A DNA stretch of 64,000 nt from an uncultured Clostridia bacterium (GCA_947584595.1 CANPWP010000003.1:93336-157335); one strand, 5' to 3'. Shown: positions 35,078 to 44,194, numbered from the stretch's first letter. Notes: generated by a model from the letters alone, not told the origin. Made by a program: numbers and translations.

Positions 35078-37297
35078 ATGAATAAAGAATTAATACAACA
35101 GGAATATTCACGAATGAACGATATGCAGAAGCAGGCTGTTTTTACAACAGAAGGACCTTTGCTTATTCTTGCAGGAGCAGGTTCAGGCAAAACGACTGTG
35201 CTTGTAAACCGTATATCATATATTTTAAAGCTGGGTCTTTGTAAACCTTGGCAGATTCTTGCCATTACATTTACAAATAAAGCCGCAGGGGAATTAAAGG
35301 ACAGAATTTGTGATGCAGTACCAGAGGGCGGAGCAGATATCTGGGCGGCAACATTTCATTCTACTTGCGCAAAAATTCTTCGCAGGTACGGCGACAAATT
35401 AGGATATACAAGTCATTTCACGGTATATGACACAGATGACCAGAAAAAAATGGTAAAGGATATTTTAAAACAGCTTAATATTGATGAAAAATATCTTCCC
35501 GTAAAATCTGTTATGGGAGAAATTTCAAGGGCAAAGGACAAAATGTTATCCCCTGAAAAAATGCGTGAACAGGCAGGTTTTGACAGCAGAAAAATTGACA
35601 TTTCAAAGGTTTATGAGGTTTATCAGTCAAGGTTATTGACATCAGACGCTATGGATTTTGATGATATGCTGTTAAATACGGTAAAGCTCTTTGAAAAATG
35701 CCCCGAAATTTTAGAATATTACCAAAATCAATTTAAATACATAATGGTTGACGAATATCAGGATACAAACAAAGTTCAGTATAAATTTGTAAGTATGCTT
35801 GCGGAAAAATATAACAATATTTGTGTTGTAGGCGATGATGACCAGAGCATTTATAAATTCAGAGGAGCCACAATTGAAAATATTTTATCATTTGAAAATA
35901 CATTTAAGGGAGCAAAGGTCATCCGACTTGAACAAAATTACCGCAGTACAAAAAATATTCTTAATGCGGCAAATGAAGTAATTGCAAACAATACTTCAAG
36001 AAAAGGAAAAACTCTCTGGACAGAGAATAATGAGGGAGAGAAAATAGAATTACATACGGCAGACTCGGAAAGAGATGAAGCAGAATTTATTTCCCGGAAA
36101 ATACTTGACGGCGTTGCACAGGGCAGAAACTTTTCAGATTTTGCAGTACTTTACAGAATGAATGCTCAGTCAAATGTATTGGAGCAGACCTTTTCAAGGA
36201 GCGGTATTCCTCATCGAATTATCGGCGGACACCGATTTTATGACAGAGAAGAAATTAAAGATATGATTGCATATTTGCAGGTTATAAATAATCCCCACGA
36301 TGATGTGCGTATCCGCAGAATTATCAATAGACCCAAAAGGTCAATAGGGGAGACGACGGTTTCCCACGCAGCGGATATTGCCGCAGGACTGGGAGAAAGC
36401 ATTTATACAATAATAAAAAATGCATCTGATTATCCCCAGCTTTCAAGGGCAGAAAAAAAACTTTCATCATTTACCGATCTTATCAGCGGATTAATAGAAG
36501 CCTATAACAGTAATGAATATTCTCTTGCAGAAATATATAATCTTGTTCTTGAACATACAGATTATGAGAGTTACTTAAAGGCGGAAAAAGATAATGCAGA
36601 CGTAAGAATAGAAAATATAGAGGAACTTCGCTCAAATATAATTAAATTTGAAGAAGATAATGAAGAAGAGGCGACTCTTTCGGCTTTTCTTGAAGAAATC
36701 TCATTGTTGTCAGATATTGATAATTATGACAGTCAGTCGGACTCAACAGTTATGATGACAATGCACAGTGCAAAAGGACTTGAATTTCCCGTTGTATTTA
36801 TAGCAGGTATGGAGGAAGGAATTTTCCCGTCAATTGCAACAATGATGAATCCTGATGAAATGAACGAGGAAAGAAGACTTGCATATGTAGGTATAACAAG
36901 AGCAAAAGACAAGCTTTATCTTACAAAAACCAAAAGCAGAATGTTGTTTGGTTCAACGACTCATAACAAAGTTTCAAGGTTTGTTGAAGAAATACCTGAA
37001 AACATAATTGAAAAAACAGGAGATGAACGCAGATTTTCATTTTCTCCTACATTTAATCTTGTTGATACAGGCAATAACAGTTCGTCAACAGGTTACAATT
37101 TAAATTCATTTAAACCTAAAACTAACCCGTCTGTAATAAAATACAGCGTAGGAGATATGGTGCTTCATAAAGTATTCGGAAAAGGAATGATTACTAAAGC
37201 AGAAGAAGTGGGCAATGATACAATGCTTGAAATTGCGTTTGATAAAGCAGGGACGAAAATTCTAATGGCAAAGTTTTGTAAAATGGAAAAAATTTAA
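35078..37297 (+). CDS. pcrA: ATP-dependent DNA helicase PcrA/UvrD
   Basis: Superfamily 1 3'-5' helicase for repair and rolling-circle replication, 739 residues. Motifs in order are the Q-motif MNDMQKQAV, Walker A GAGSGKT (33-39), motif Ia ITFTNKAAGE, Walker B VDEYQDTN, motif III GDDDQSIYKFRGA, motif IV LEQNYRST, motif V MTMHSAKGLEFP and motif VI RRLAYVGITRAK. The C-terminal tail, with GDMVLHKVFGKGMI, is the PcrA RNA-polymerase/Tudor-like region. The ATG at 35078 is preferred; the ATG at 35060 has no ribosome-binding site. A MITE-like element separates the gene from the nearest promoter. Confidence 0.94.
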   Translation: MNKELIQQEYSRMNDMQKQAVFTTEGPLLILAGAGSGKTTVLVNRISYILKLGLCKPWQILAITFTNKAAGELKDRICDAVPEGGADIWAATFHSTCAKILRRYGDKLGYTSHFTVYDTDDQKKMVKDILKQLNIDEKYLPVKSVMGEISRAKDKMLSPEKMREQAGFDSRKIDISKVYEVYQSRLLTSDAMDFDDMLLNTVKLFEKCPEILEYYQNQFKYIMVDEYQDTNKVQYKFVSMLAEKYNNICVVGDDDQSIYKFRGATIENILSFENTFKGAKVIRLEQNYRSTKNILNAANEVIANNTSRKGKTLWTENNEGEKIELHTADSERDEAEFISRKILDGVAQGRNFSDFAVLYRMNAQSNVLEQTFSRSGIPHRIIGGHRFYDREEIKDMIAYLQVINNPHDDVRIRRIINRPKRSIGETTVSHAADIAAGLGESIYTIIKNASDYPQLSRAEKKLSSFTDLISGLIEAYNSNEYSLAEIYNLVLEHTDYESYLKAEKDNADVRIENIEELRSNIIKFEEDNEEEATLSAFLEEISLLSDIDNYDSQSDSTVMMTMHSAKGLEFPVVFIAGMEEGIFPSIATMMNPDEMNEERRLAYVGITRAKDKLYLTKTKSRMLFGSTTHNKVSRFVEEIPENIIEKTGDERRFSFSPTFNLVDTGNNSSSTGYNLNSFKPKTNPSVIKYSVGDMVLHKVFGKGMITKAEEVGNDTMLEIAFDKAGTKILMAKFCKMEKI

Positions 37298-37474
37298 TAT
37301 TATAACTATAAATTAAACATTCGTAAGGAAAACATTTCTGCATAAAACGGCTATCCATTTGTCACATAATAATTAAATCTTCATAAAATGTAGTGTTCCA
37401 GAGCAAAAATAAGGGCATATCTAAATAGTATCTGACACGTCCTGATTGCTCAATTTACATTGGAGGTTATACTT

Positions 37475-38317
37475 ATGCCAGATGTTCCTTTTACAAATGC
37501 GTTCACAACGCAGCAAACCCCGCCCTCAAACGACCAATTTCCCGGCGAAATCAACGAAGCAGTCTGCATAGACGCAAACCGAGTTTATGACAGCTGCGGC
37601 GATAAAGACTGCCTGTCGGATATGCGAGTATTCTTTACTGAAACAAACCAGGCTGTAGTCAACAACGCTTGTAATGTAAGAATAAGAGAAGCGAATGTGA
37701 TTTATACGACCGTAAACTTAGAGCCTGTAACATTCCATAAAGGTTTTTACGCAGTAGATATGACATTTTTCTTTGAAATTATTCTTGATGCTTTTATGGC
37801 ACCCGGTTCACTGCCGACAACAATTAACGGACTTTCAATATTCAGTAAGAGAGTTATACTTTACGGAAGTGAAGGAAACGTAAAAATCTTTTCAAGCGAT
37901 ACAAACTGTGATGAATGTTCAGGCGGATGCGGACCGTATTCAATGAATCTGCCGAAAGCAACCGTACAAATTGCCCAGCCGATGGCACTTTCTGCTTCTT
38001 TAACAGAAGTTTGCGGACAATGTATACCGTCTTGCAGAATACCAAACTGTGTGGCATCATATTTCGGAGGAGATTTAATTCCGCCAAACGGCAGAACAGT
38101 AAAAGCTACAATAGGAATTTTCACAATTGTGCAGATAGAGAGAAATGTTCAAATGTTGATACCTGCATATGATTTCTGTATTCCAAAGAAAGAGTGTGTA
38201 ACATCATCAGACAATCCATGTGAGATGTTCAGCAGAATTGATTTTCCCACAGACGAATTTTTCCCTCCAAGGGTAACTGATTTACCAAAAGATGAATTTT
38301 GCAATAGAGCAGAATAA
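37475..38317 (+). CDS. Cys-rich conserved clostridial protein
   Basis: Protein of 280 residues without signal peptide or membrane segment. It has about 17 cysteines, including ACIDANRVYDSCGDKDC-type opening (CIDANRVYDSCGDKDC), CDECSGGCGPY, CGQCIPSCRIPNC and C-terminal CIPKKEC and NPCEMF. Long beta-like stretches such as VNLEPVTFHKGFYAVDMTFFF separate the clusters. I remember similar proteins in other Clostridia but not a function; a structural or spore-related role is possible and unproven. GGAGG eight bases before the ATG sets the start at 37475. It is monocistronic with its own terminator. Confidence 0.65.
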   Translation: MPDVPFTNAFTTQQTPPSNDQFPGEINEAVCIDANRVYDSCGDKDCLSDMRVFFTETNQAVVNNACNVRIREANVIYTTVNLEPVTFHKGFYAVDMTFFFEIILDAFMAPGSLPTTINGLSIFSKRVILYGSEGNVKIFSSDTNCDECSGGCGPYSMNLPKATVQIAQPMALSASLTEVCGQCIPSCRIPNCVASYFGGDLIPPNGRTVKATIGIFTIVQIERNVQMLIPAYDFCIPKKECVTSSDNPCEMFSRIDFPTDEFFPPRVTDLPKDEFCNRAE

Positions 38318-38319
38318 AG

Positions 38320-38349
38320 AAACGGTGCAGCTTAAACTGCACCGTTTAA
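38320..38349 (+). terminator. Terminator after the Cys-rich gene
   Basis: AAACGGTGCAG (38320-38330) pairs perfectly with CTGCACCGTTT (38337-38347). Confidence 0.8.
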
Positions 38350-38463
38350 TATTTGCATAAAGTTAATTAAAAATATTATGAATATTCTACAAAGCACCTT
38401 GCAAAAAAGGTTTTGTTTAGCATAATTAATAAAAAGAATTATACATTTTGTGCAGTTAGCTAA

Positions 38464-38492
38464 TTGAATAAACATAAATAATTTGCTATTAT
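38464..38492 (+). promoter_or_regulatory. Promoter of the dockerin amylase
   Basis: TTGAAT at 38464-38469, 17-base spacer, TATTAT at 38487-38492; it gives a leader of about 80 bases. Confidence 0.5.
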
Positions 38493-38576
38493 TAATGTAA
38501 TAGGTAAATTTTATACTTGGTTTTTATAAATATATTTATATATTTGTAAAAATAAATTTTATTAGGAGTGAGAAAT

Positions 38577-41027
38577 TTGAGAAAAAAAATCACAAGCATT
38601 GTTCTTGCACTTTGCATGTTGCTTTCTTGTATCGTAGTCAGTAGTTTACCTGTAAATGCAGTAGATACAAGAGAGTCAGGCACGGAAGCTTTGGTAAGCG
38701 ATGTTACATCAGCTGCAAGTACAGGTCCGCAAAACAAAATTCAGGGTAGTGCAATTCTGCACTGTTTTAACTGGTCCTACAATTCAATTAAAGAAAATTT
38801 AAAGAGCATTAAGGATGCGGGCTATACTGCAGTACAGACTTCTCCTGTTCAGACACCGAAGGACTACAGTCCTTCCTGGATGGGTCAGAGCGATCAGTGG
38901 TGGAAGCTTTATCAGCCTGTTTCAATCAGCATTGCCGACGGCGGTACATGGCTTGGTACAAAAGCAGAATTACAATCTTTATGTGAAACTGCTGAGAGTA
39001 TGGGTATAAAAGTTATAGTTGATATTGTTGCAAACCATATGGGCAATATTACCGGTAATGGCGGTAACAGTATGGATGATATTTCAACTCAGGTTGATGA
39101 GAAATTGAGAAATAACCCTGATTACTGGCATATTAATAGTTATAGGGCAAATAACGACAATGATCGTTACATAATGACTGTCGGTTCAATAGGTATGCCT
39201 GACCTTAATACCGGAAACTCATATATTCAGGACTCTTTCAAACAGCTTCTTATTGACTGTATTAATTTAGGCGTTGATGGTTTCCGTTTTGATGCTGCCA
39301 AGCACATTGAGTTGCCTACAGATACACAAAACAAAAGCGATTTCTGGCCTACAGTAATAGATGGTTCTAAGAAAAGTACAACTAATGAGATTTTTTATTA
39401 TGGTGAAATTCTTAACGGCTGCGGAACATCTATTTCAAACTATACTAAATATATGAGTGTAACTGATAATGTTACAGGTGATTCAGCTTTGTCTGCTGCA
39501 AGAAGCAATAATGCTGCCGGACTTGCAAATTCCACTTATTACAAGGGCGCCGGAGCAGACAAATCTGTATTATGGGCAGAATCCCATGATACATATATGG
39601 GAAGTTCAGGAAGTACCAGCAGTGTGCCTGACAGTACAATCGTTAAAACTTGGGCAATAGTAGGTACAAGAGCTGATTCAACATCACTCTTCTTTGCAAG
39701 ACCTGCTGCCAAAATGGGCGATGCAAGTTCTGATACAACATGGAAGTCACCTACAGTTACAGAAATTAATAAGTTTAAAAATTATTTTGCCGGTCAGAGC
39801 GAATCTCTGTCATCAAGCGGTTCAATTGCATACAACGAGCGTGGTACAGAGGGTGTTGTTCTTGTAAACTGCTCATCAAGCCAAACGGCAACTGTAGATG
39901 TACCTGCAAAGAAAATGAAAGATGGTACATATACAGATGCAGTTTCCGGTTCAACATTCAAAGTACAAGGCGGAAGAATAAAAGGTGAGATTGGTTCAAC
40001 AGGTGTTGCTGTTGTTTACAATGGCGCTTCCCCAACACCATATGCTTTTGTAACTCCTGGTTCACAGAATTATAAAACAGATACTTTAGAGCTTACTCTT
40101 ACATATACAAATGCAACAACAGGTCAGTATTCTATTGACAACGGCGAATATAAGAATTATACAAACGGACAGAAAATTACAATTGGTAAAGGCCTTCCTT
40201 ATGAAACTATAACAACAGTCAATGTTAAAGCTTCAAATGAAACAAGTACTTCAGAGGTAACAACTTATACATATAAAAAGATCGATGCATCTAAAGAAGT
40301 AAGAATTTATTTTGATAATTCATCTTACCACTGGAGTAATGTGTTTGTGTATATATATGTGGATGACGGTGCTATTGAAAATCAAGTTTGGCCGGGATTA
40401 GAAATGGAATTGGATCCTATAACAGGTTATTATTATTACGATGTACAGCAAGAGCTTGTAAATGGCTACGCAATTTTTACAGAAAGTTCATCAGCGACTA
40501 CTAATCGTTACCCTGCTGACGGTGAAACAGGAATGCAGATTAATAATACTTCTAAAATATTTAGGGCAAATCATTCGTGGGAAACTTACACACCTTCCGG
40601 AACAGAACCGACAACTGCTCCTAAGACAGAGCCCACAACTGCTCCTAAGACAGAGCCCACAACTGTTCCTGAGACGAAACCGACAACCGTTCCGCAGACT
40701 GAACCTACAACTGTTCCCCAAACAAAGCCGACAAACGCTTCTGAAACAAATCCTACATCATCTGAACCTCCAAAAACAGAAAAAATCTTAATTGGTGATA
40801 CAGATCTTGACGGTGATATAAATGTCAAAGACGCCACATTAATTCAGCTGCATCTTGCAAGATTAGGTACACTAAATAAAAAACAGCTGATTGTTTCTGA
40901 TGTTGACTATGACAATGATGTAAATATCAGAGATGTAACATATATTCAAATGTATTGTGCACATTTTAGTTCAGCCTTAAATCATACCGGAGAATACAAA
41001 GAAATTTCAGCAGATCAGTTTGTTTAG
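38577..41027 (+). CDS. Alpha-amylase, GH13-CBM26-dockerin
   Basis: Secreted starch hydrolase of 816 residues that can plug into a cohesin scaffold. A signal peptide ending near PVNA is followed by the GH13 barrel with nucleophile Asp239 (GVDGFRFDAAKHIEL), acid/base Glu277 (YYGEILNG) and Asp338 (WAESHDTY). A beta domain (about 485-570), a CBM26-like module (about 574-675, with VRIYFDNSSYHW and VWPGLEME) and a Thr/Pro linker of repeated TEPTTAPK units precede a type-I dockerin (about 739-800). The dockerin has two calcium-loop repeats, DTDLDGDINVKDATLIQLHL and DVDYDNDVNIRDVTYIQMY. The start is TTG at 38577, eight bases after AGGAG; the in-frame GTG at 38568 overlaps that site. About 16 residues follow the dockerin, then a TAG. 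Confidence 0.93.
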   Translation: MRKKITSIVLALCMLLSCIVVSSLPVNAVDTRESGTEALVSDVTSAASTGPQNKIQGSAILHCFNWSYNSIKENLKSIKDAGYTAVQTSPVQTPKDYSPSWMGQSDQWWKLYQPVSISIADGGTWLGTKAELQSLCETAESMGIKVIVDIVANHMGNITGNGGNSMDDISTQVDEKLRNNPDYWHINSYRANNDNDRYIMTVGSIGMPDLNTGNSYIQDSFKQLLIDCINLGVDGFRFDAAKHIELPTDTQNKSDFWPTVIDGSKKSTTNEIFYYGEILNGCGTSISNYTKYMSVTDNVTGDSALSAARSNNAAGLANSTYYKGAGADKSVLWAESHDTYMGSSGSTSSVPDSTIVKTWAIVGTRADSTSLFFARPAAKMGDASSDTTWKSPTVTEINKFKNYFAGQSESLSSSGSIAYNERGTEGVVLVNCSSSQTATVDVPAKKMKDGTYTDAVSGSTFKVQGGRIKGEIGSTGVAVVYNGASPTPYAFVTPGSQNYKTDTLELTLTYTNATTGQYSIDNGEYKNYTNGQKITIGKGLPYETITTVNVKASNETSTSEVTTYTYKKIDASKEVRIYFDNSSYHWSNVFVYIYVDDGAIENQVWPGLEMELDPITGYYYYDVQQELVNGYAIFTESSSATTNRYPADGETGMQINNTSKIFRANHSWETYTPSGTEPTTAPKTEPTTAPKTEPTTVPETKPTTVPQTEPTTVPQTKPTNASETNPTSSEPPKTEKILIGDTDLDGDINVKDATLIQLHLARLGTLNKKQLIVSDVDYDNDVNIRDVTYIQMYCAHFSSALNHTGEYKEISADQFV

Positions 41028-41219
41028 CCAACTGAGACTATGATAAATTCAACGGTATCTGATAATACTTCTGAGAATGAAGCAAATGTAATTTTTTCAA
41101 ACACTTTATATCGGACAGTAAATATCCCTTTGGCTGATAAAAAGAATAATATACAGAAGCTATTAGTGATTTTAAAAACTATTTTATTACCTTACCATGG
41201 GTTTAATAGTTTAATATAA
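41028..41219 (+). pseudogene. Possible decayed C-terminal extension of the dockerin amylase
   Basis: Directly after the TAG at 41025-41027 the same frame stays open for 63 codons until TAA at 41217-41219. The first part reads PTETMINSTVSDNTSENEA, a Ser/Thr/Asn linker like those of secreted glycosidases, then NVIFSNTL, which resembles the opening strand of a CBM26 module. The rest does not look like a module. It could be a degraded starch-binding module cut off by a nonsense mutation, or chance. Confidence 0.35.
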
Positions 41220-41234
41220 ACTAAATAAATAATA

Positions 41235-41268
41235 AAAAGGAGCAGAATTTATTTCTGCTCCTTTTGAA
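41235..41268 (+). terminator. Terminator after the dockerin amylase
   Basis: AAAAGGAGCAGAA (41235-41247) pairs with TTCTGCTCCTTTT (41253-41265). A near-identical stem follows the third amylase. Confidence 0.85.
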
Positions 41269-41404
41269 TACAAAAAATAAAGCTCAATTAGTTGTTAAAC
41301 TTAAACTAATCACTATTTAAACCGTGATTAGAATAATTGGGTTTTTTACTGGCAAGCGATGTGAATAAATTACACATTTTGTTTAAATATATAAAAATGA
41401 CATA

Positions 41405-41417
41405 TTTTTCGACAAAA
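41405..41417 (-). promoter_or_regulatory. Spo0A-box-like site
   Basis: On the minus strand TTTTGTCGAAAAA matches the known 0A-box core TGTCGAA. It lies six bases before a TTGACA hexamer (41423-41428) upstream of the TetR-type gene. Confidence 0.3.
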
Positions 41418-41436
41418 GTTTATTGACAAATTTCTT

Positions 41437-41488
41437 ATTATTTGTTAACGTTGTGATAATTATTAACTATATTAACATTATTTGTTAA
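41437..41488 (+). promoter_or_regulatory. Twin 12-bp direct repeats, candidate operators
   Basis: ATTATTTGTTAA occurs at 41437-41448 and again at 41477-41488, exactly 40 bases apart, with further TTAAC/GTTAA half-sites between. They lie between a TTGACA hexamer and the TetR-type start codon, where an autoregulated TetR operator is expected. Confidence 0.4.
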
Positions 41489-41511
41489 TAGGAATTTAAT
41501 GGGGTATTACA

Positions 41512-42075
41512 ATGAATGCAAAGTTTTTACTGGGTGAAACAATAGAAAACTTACTTTATAAAACTTCTATTGATAAAATTACATTAAAAATAATTTTAAA
41601 TAAATCAGGAGTAAGCAAGCAAACCTTTTACAGGTATTTTAAGGATAAATATGACCTTGCGAATTGGCAGTTTCTGAGACTTTTCTCTAAAGCTTTATCA
41701 TCTATCACCCCTCAAATGACGTTTACCGAGTCAGTTGTTTGTATTTACAGCGGTTTCAGAAAAAAGAAAAAGTATTTAAAAAATATGTATTCTTCTGATG
41801 ATTACAATAATTTAAGCGGATTTATTAATATTATGCTGAAAAAGTATTTTTATGAAGTTTTAAAGCAAAATGGATTTAATGAGAAAGATGAAGAAATAAT
41901 TTTTTTAGTTGATACATGGATTTACGTAATTTCCGAAAATACTAAACGCTGGATTATGAACGATTGTAAGCAGAGGAAAGAAACTGTAATAAAATCATTT
42001 GTAACAACCATGCCTGACTGTATTAAAATATGTTTTGAAAGGTCTAATTTTTTTATGACAAAATCGGAAAAATAA
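41512..42075 (+). CDS. TetR/AcrR family transcriptional regulator
   Basis: DNA-binding regulator of 187 residues. The N-terminal helix-turn-helix (about residues 8-50) has SIDKITLKIILNKSGVSKQTFYRYFKDKYDL, where the recognition helix part is SKQTFYRYF; it resembles the DhaS-like branch of TetR proteins. The C-terminal ligand and dimer domain is helical and not informative, and the end is basic. It sits alone between two amylase genes transcribed in the same direction, each with its own terminator, so amylase control is a reasonable inference but not shown. Confidence 0.8.
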   Translation: MNAKFLLGETIENLLYKTSIDKITLKIILNKSGVSKQTFYRYFKDKYDLANWQFLRLFSKALSSITPQMTFTESVVCIYSGFRKKKKYLKNMYSSDDYNNLSGFINIMLKKYFYEVLKQNGFNEKDEEIIFLVDTWIYVISENTKRWIMNDCKQRKETVIKSFVTTMPDCIKICFERSNFFMTKSEK

Positions 42076-42232
42076 AGTAATTAATGACAAATAATATACA
42101 ATATGTTACTTTTTTACTAAATAGTACCTTGATTTTTAAGCTGTAAGATTTATAGTTATTATAGTATCATCTTAAATTTTATAATAATTAATAACAAATT
42201 GATAATTTATTGTACAATAAATCTGAATTTAT

Positions 42233-42386
42233 GCTAAACGCCAATTGAAAACAAGATAAAATTTAAGAGCAAATTTTGTGTCAGACGAGTGACATACAAA
42301 ATAAAGGCTGACAATTTAAAAGGACAGGGGGATGGAAATATGACGTAAAATCTGTTAAAAATACGCTTTTTTCATTGGAGTTTAGC
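42233..42386 (+). mobile_element. MITE-like element, copy 2 (154 bp)
   Basis: Bounded by GCTAAACGCCAATTG on the left and its imperfect complement CATTGGAGTTTAGC on the right. The interior aligns along its whole length with the minus strand of the copy at 34889-35044. It has no frame. The right end (TTGGAG at 42375-42380) is followed 17 bases later by TATTAA at 42398-42403, so it may supply a weak -35 to the amylase downstream. The remaining 42076-42232 stretch is AT-rich with nothing I recognise. Confidence 0.75.
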
Positions 42387-42445
42387 GTCTGTGCTTTTAT
42401 TAAAAGCATTAAATATATTTTATTATAACAAAAGGAGCGATATAT

Positions 42446-44146
42446 TTGAAAAGAAAAAGATTAACAAAAAAAACATTGAGTATAGTTATTATACTATGCT
42501 TACTGGTATCATGTATAAGCTTTTCTATGGTTACTTACAACGCTGTAAGTAACATCAGCAATACCTCAGCTTCATACAATCTTCCCAAAAACATTCAGGA
42601 CGGAGTTATTCTCCACTGCTTTGACTGGAAATATAAAGACATTGAATCAGAACTTCCTAATATTGCATCAGCAGGATTTACAGCAGTTCAGACATCTCCT
42701 GCACAGCCTGCAGGAGCAAATGAATGGTACAATCTTTATCAGCCATACGGTTTCTATACTATAAGCAATAGTTTGGGTACGGAGAAAGATCTTAATGATC
42801 TTTGTACAGCAGCTGACAAATACGGAATCAAGATTGTAGTTGACGTTGTAGCTAATCACCTTGCAGGTGACCACAACTATATTCAAAGTGACCTTAAACC
42901 ATCTCAATACTGGCATACTTTTGGTGGTAATATTAACTATTATGATCGTTGGCAGGTAACTCACGGTGACATAGGTATGCAGGATCTTGCAACAGAAAAC
43001 AGTTATGTTCAATCTCTTGTAAAGGACTACATTCAGGAATTAAAGAGTGTTGGTGTTGACGGTATAAGATTTGACGCAGCTAAACATATCGGTCTGCCCA
43101 GTGAAGGCGATAATTTCTTCTCAACTGTAACAAGCGATAAAAGCCTTTGGTATTACGGGGAGATTCTTACTGGTCCTATTGACAGCGGCGGAGAATCACT
43201 AATGAAAGAATATACAAATTATATGAGTGTTACCGATAGTACATACGGAAGAACTCTTCGTGAAGACTTTGCCGGCGGCAGGGCACCAAGCTCATACGGC
43301 AATTGGTGCGCAAGAGGTATTTCCAATAATAAGCTTGTTTATTGGGCAGAAAGCCACGATACATGGTCAAACGGATATGATGACGGATATTCATGGGGAA
43401 TAAGCCAAAATAATATAGACCGTGCCTATGCAGTAGCAGCCAGCCGTAATGACATTACAGCACTTTATTTTTCACGCCCATATTCTACAGACAGGAATAG
43501 TATAAGACAGGGACAAAAGGGAAGTACTCATTTTACAAGCACTGAAGTTTCAGCAGTAAACCACTTCCATAATGCTATGATCGGTCAGAAAGACTACTAT
43601 ACAACAAGTAATAACTGTTCAGTTGTTTGCCGTGAGAGCGGAGCTGTAATTGTAGCAGGTTCAGGAAGCAACAAATATGTTTCTGTGACAAACGGCGGCA
43701 GCACAACTAAACCCGGTACTTATACAGATAAAATTACAGGAAAAACATGGACTGTAACTTCTACAACCATTAGCGGTACAATCGGTTCATCAGGCATTGC
43801 TGTAATTTATAATGATTCATCAGATTTGCCTACAGTTCCTGTAACAGATCCTGATACAACTACTGTAAAATTTACAGATAACCAGAATTGGGGTACAGCT
43901 TACGCTTACTTCTGGAGTGACAGCAAGACGGACATAGGAGGAAGTTGGCCTGGAACTAAAATGAGTTCAATTGGTACAAACTCTTATGGAGAGCAAGTAT
44001 TTTCTATTAATATCCCGACAGGAGCAACCTATGTAATCTTTACAAACGGTTCAGACCAGACAGTTGATATCAAATTATCTGGGGCCGAAGGATATTACAC
44101 AAATGGTACAAAAACAAACGGTAAACTAAACGCTTATCCTTGGTAA
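42446..44146 (+). CDS. Secreted alpha-amylase, GH13 with CBM26, no dockerin
   Basis: Extracellular starch hydrolase of 566 residues. The N-terminal signal sequence (about 1-33) lacks a lipobox Cys, so release by signal peptidase I is likely. The GH13 catalytic set is Asp210 (GVDGIRFDAAKHIGL), Glu239 (YYGEILTG) and Asp305 (WAESHDTW). A beta domain and one C-terminal CBM26-like module (about 475-566, with VKFTDNQNWG, WPGTKM and VIFTNGSDQ) follow. There is no dockerin or sortase motif, so it should be freely secreted. The start is TTG with AAGGAG upstream. It is paralogous to the amylases at 11877 and 38577. Confidence 0.92.
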   Translation: MKRKRLTKKTLSIVIILCLLVSCISFSMVTYNAVSNISNTSASYNLPKNIQDGVILHCFDWKYKDIESELPNIASAGFTAVQTSPAQPAGANEWYNLYQPYGFYTISNSLGTEKDLNDLCTAADKYGIKIVVDVVANHLAGDHNYIQSDLKPSQYWHTFGGNINYYDRWQVTHGDIGMQDLATENSYVQSLVKDYIQELKSVGVDGIRFDAAKHIGLPSEGDNFFSTVTSDKSLWYYGEILTGPIDSGGESLMKEYTNYMSVTDSTYGRTLREDFAGGRAPSSYGNWCARGISNNKLVYWAESHDTWSNGYDDGYSWGISQNNIDRAYAVAASRNDITALYFSRPYSTDRNSIRQGQKGSTHFTSTEVSAVNHFHNAMIGQKDYYTTSNNCSVVCRESGAVIVAGSGSNKYVSVTNGGSTTKPGTYTDKITGKTWTVTSTTISGTIGSSGIAVIYNDSSDLPTVPVTDPDTTTVKFTDNQNWGTAYAYFWSDSKTDIGGSWPGTKMSSIGTNSYGEQVFSINIPTGATYVIFTNGSDQTVDIKLSGAEGYYTNGTKTNGKLNAYPW

Positions 44147-44194
44147 CATTAATCTAAAATCAACTTAAAATTTGGTATTTATTGAAAACCTTTC

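Noticed and set aside
40600..40770. Repeats in the Thr/Pro linker of the dockerin amylase
   Set aside because: They are in-frame TEPTTAPK-type linker repeats, normal for secreted modular enzymes. Antisense frames over them are shadows.
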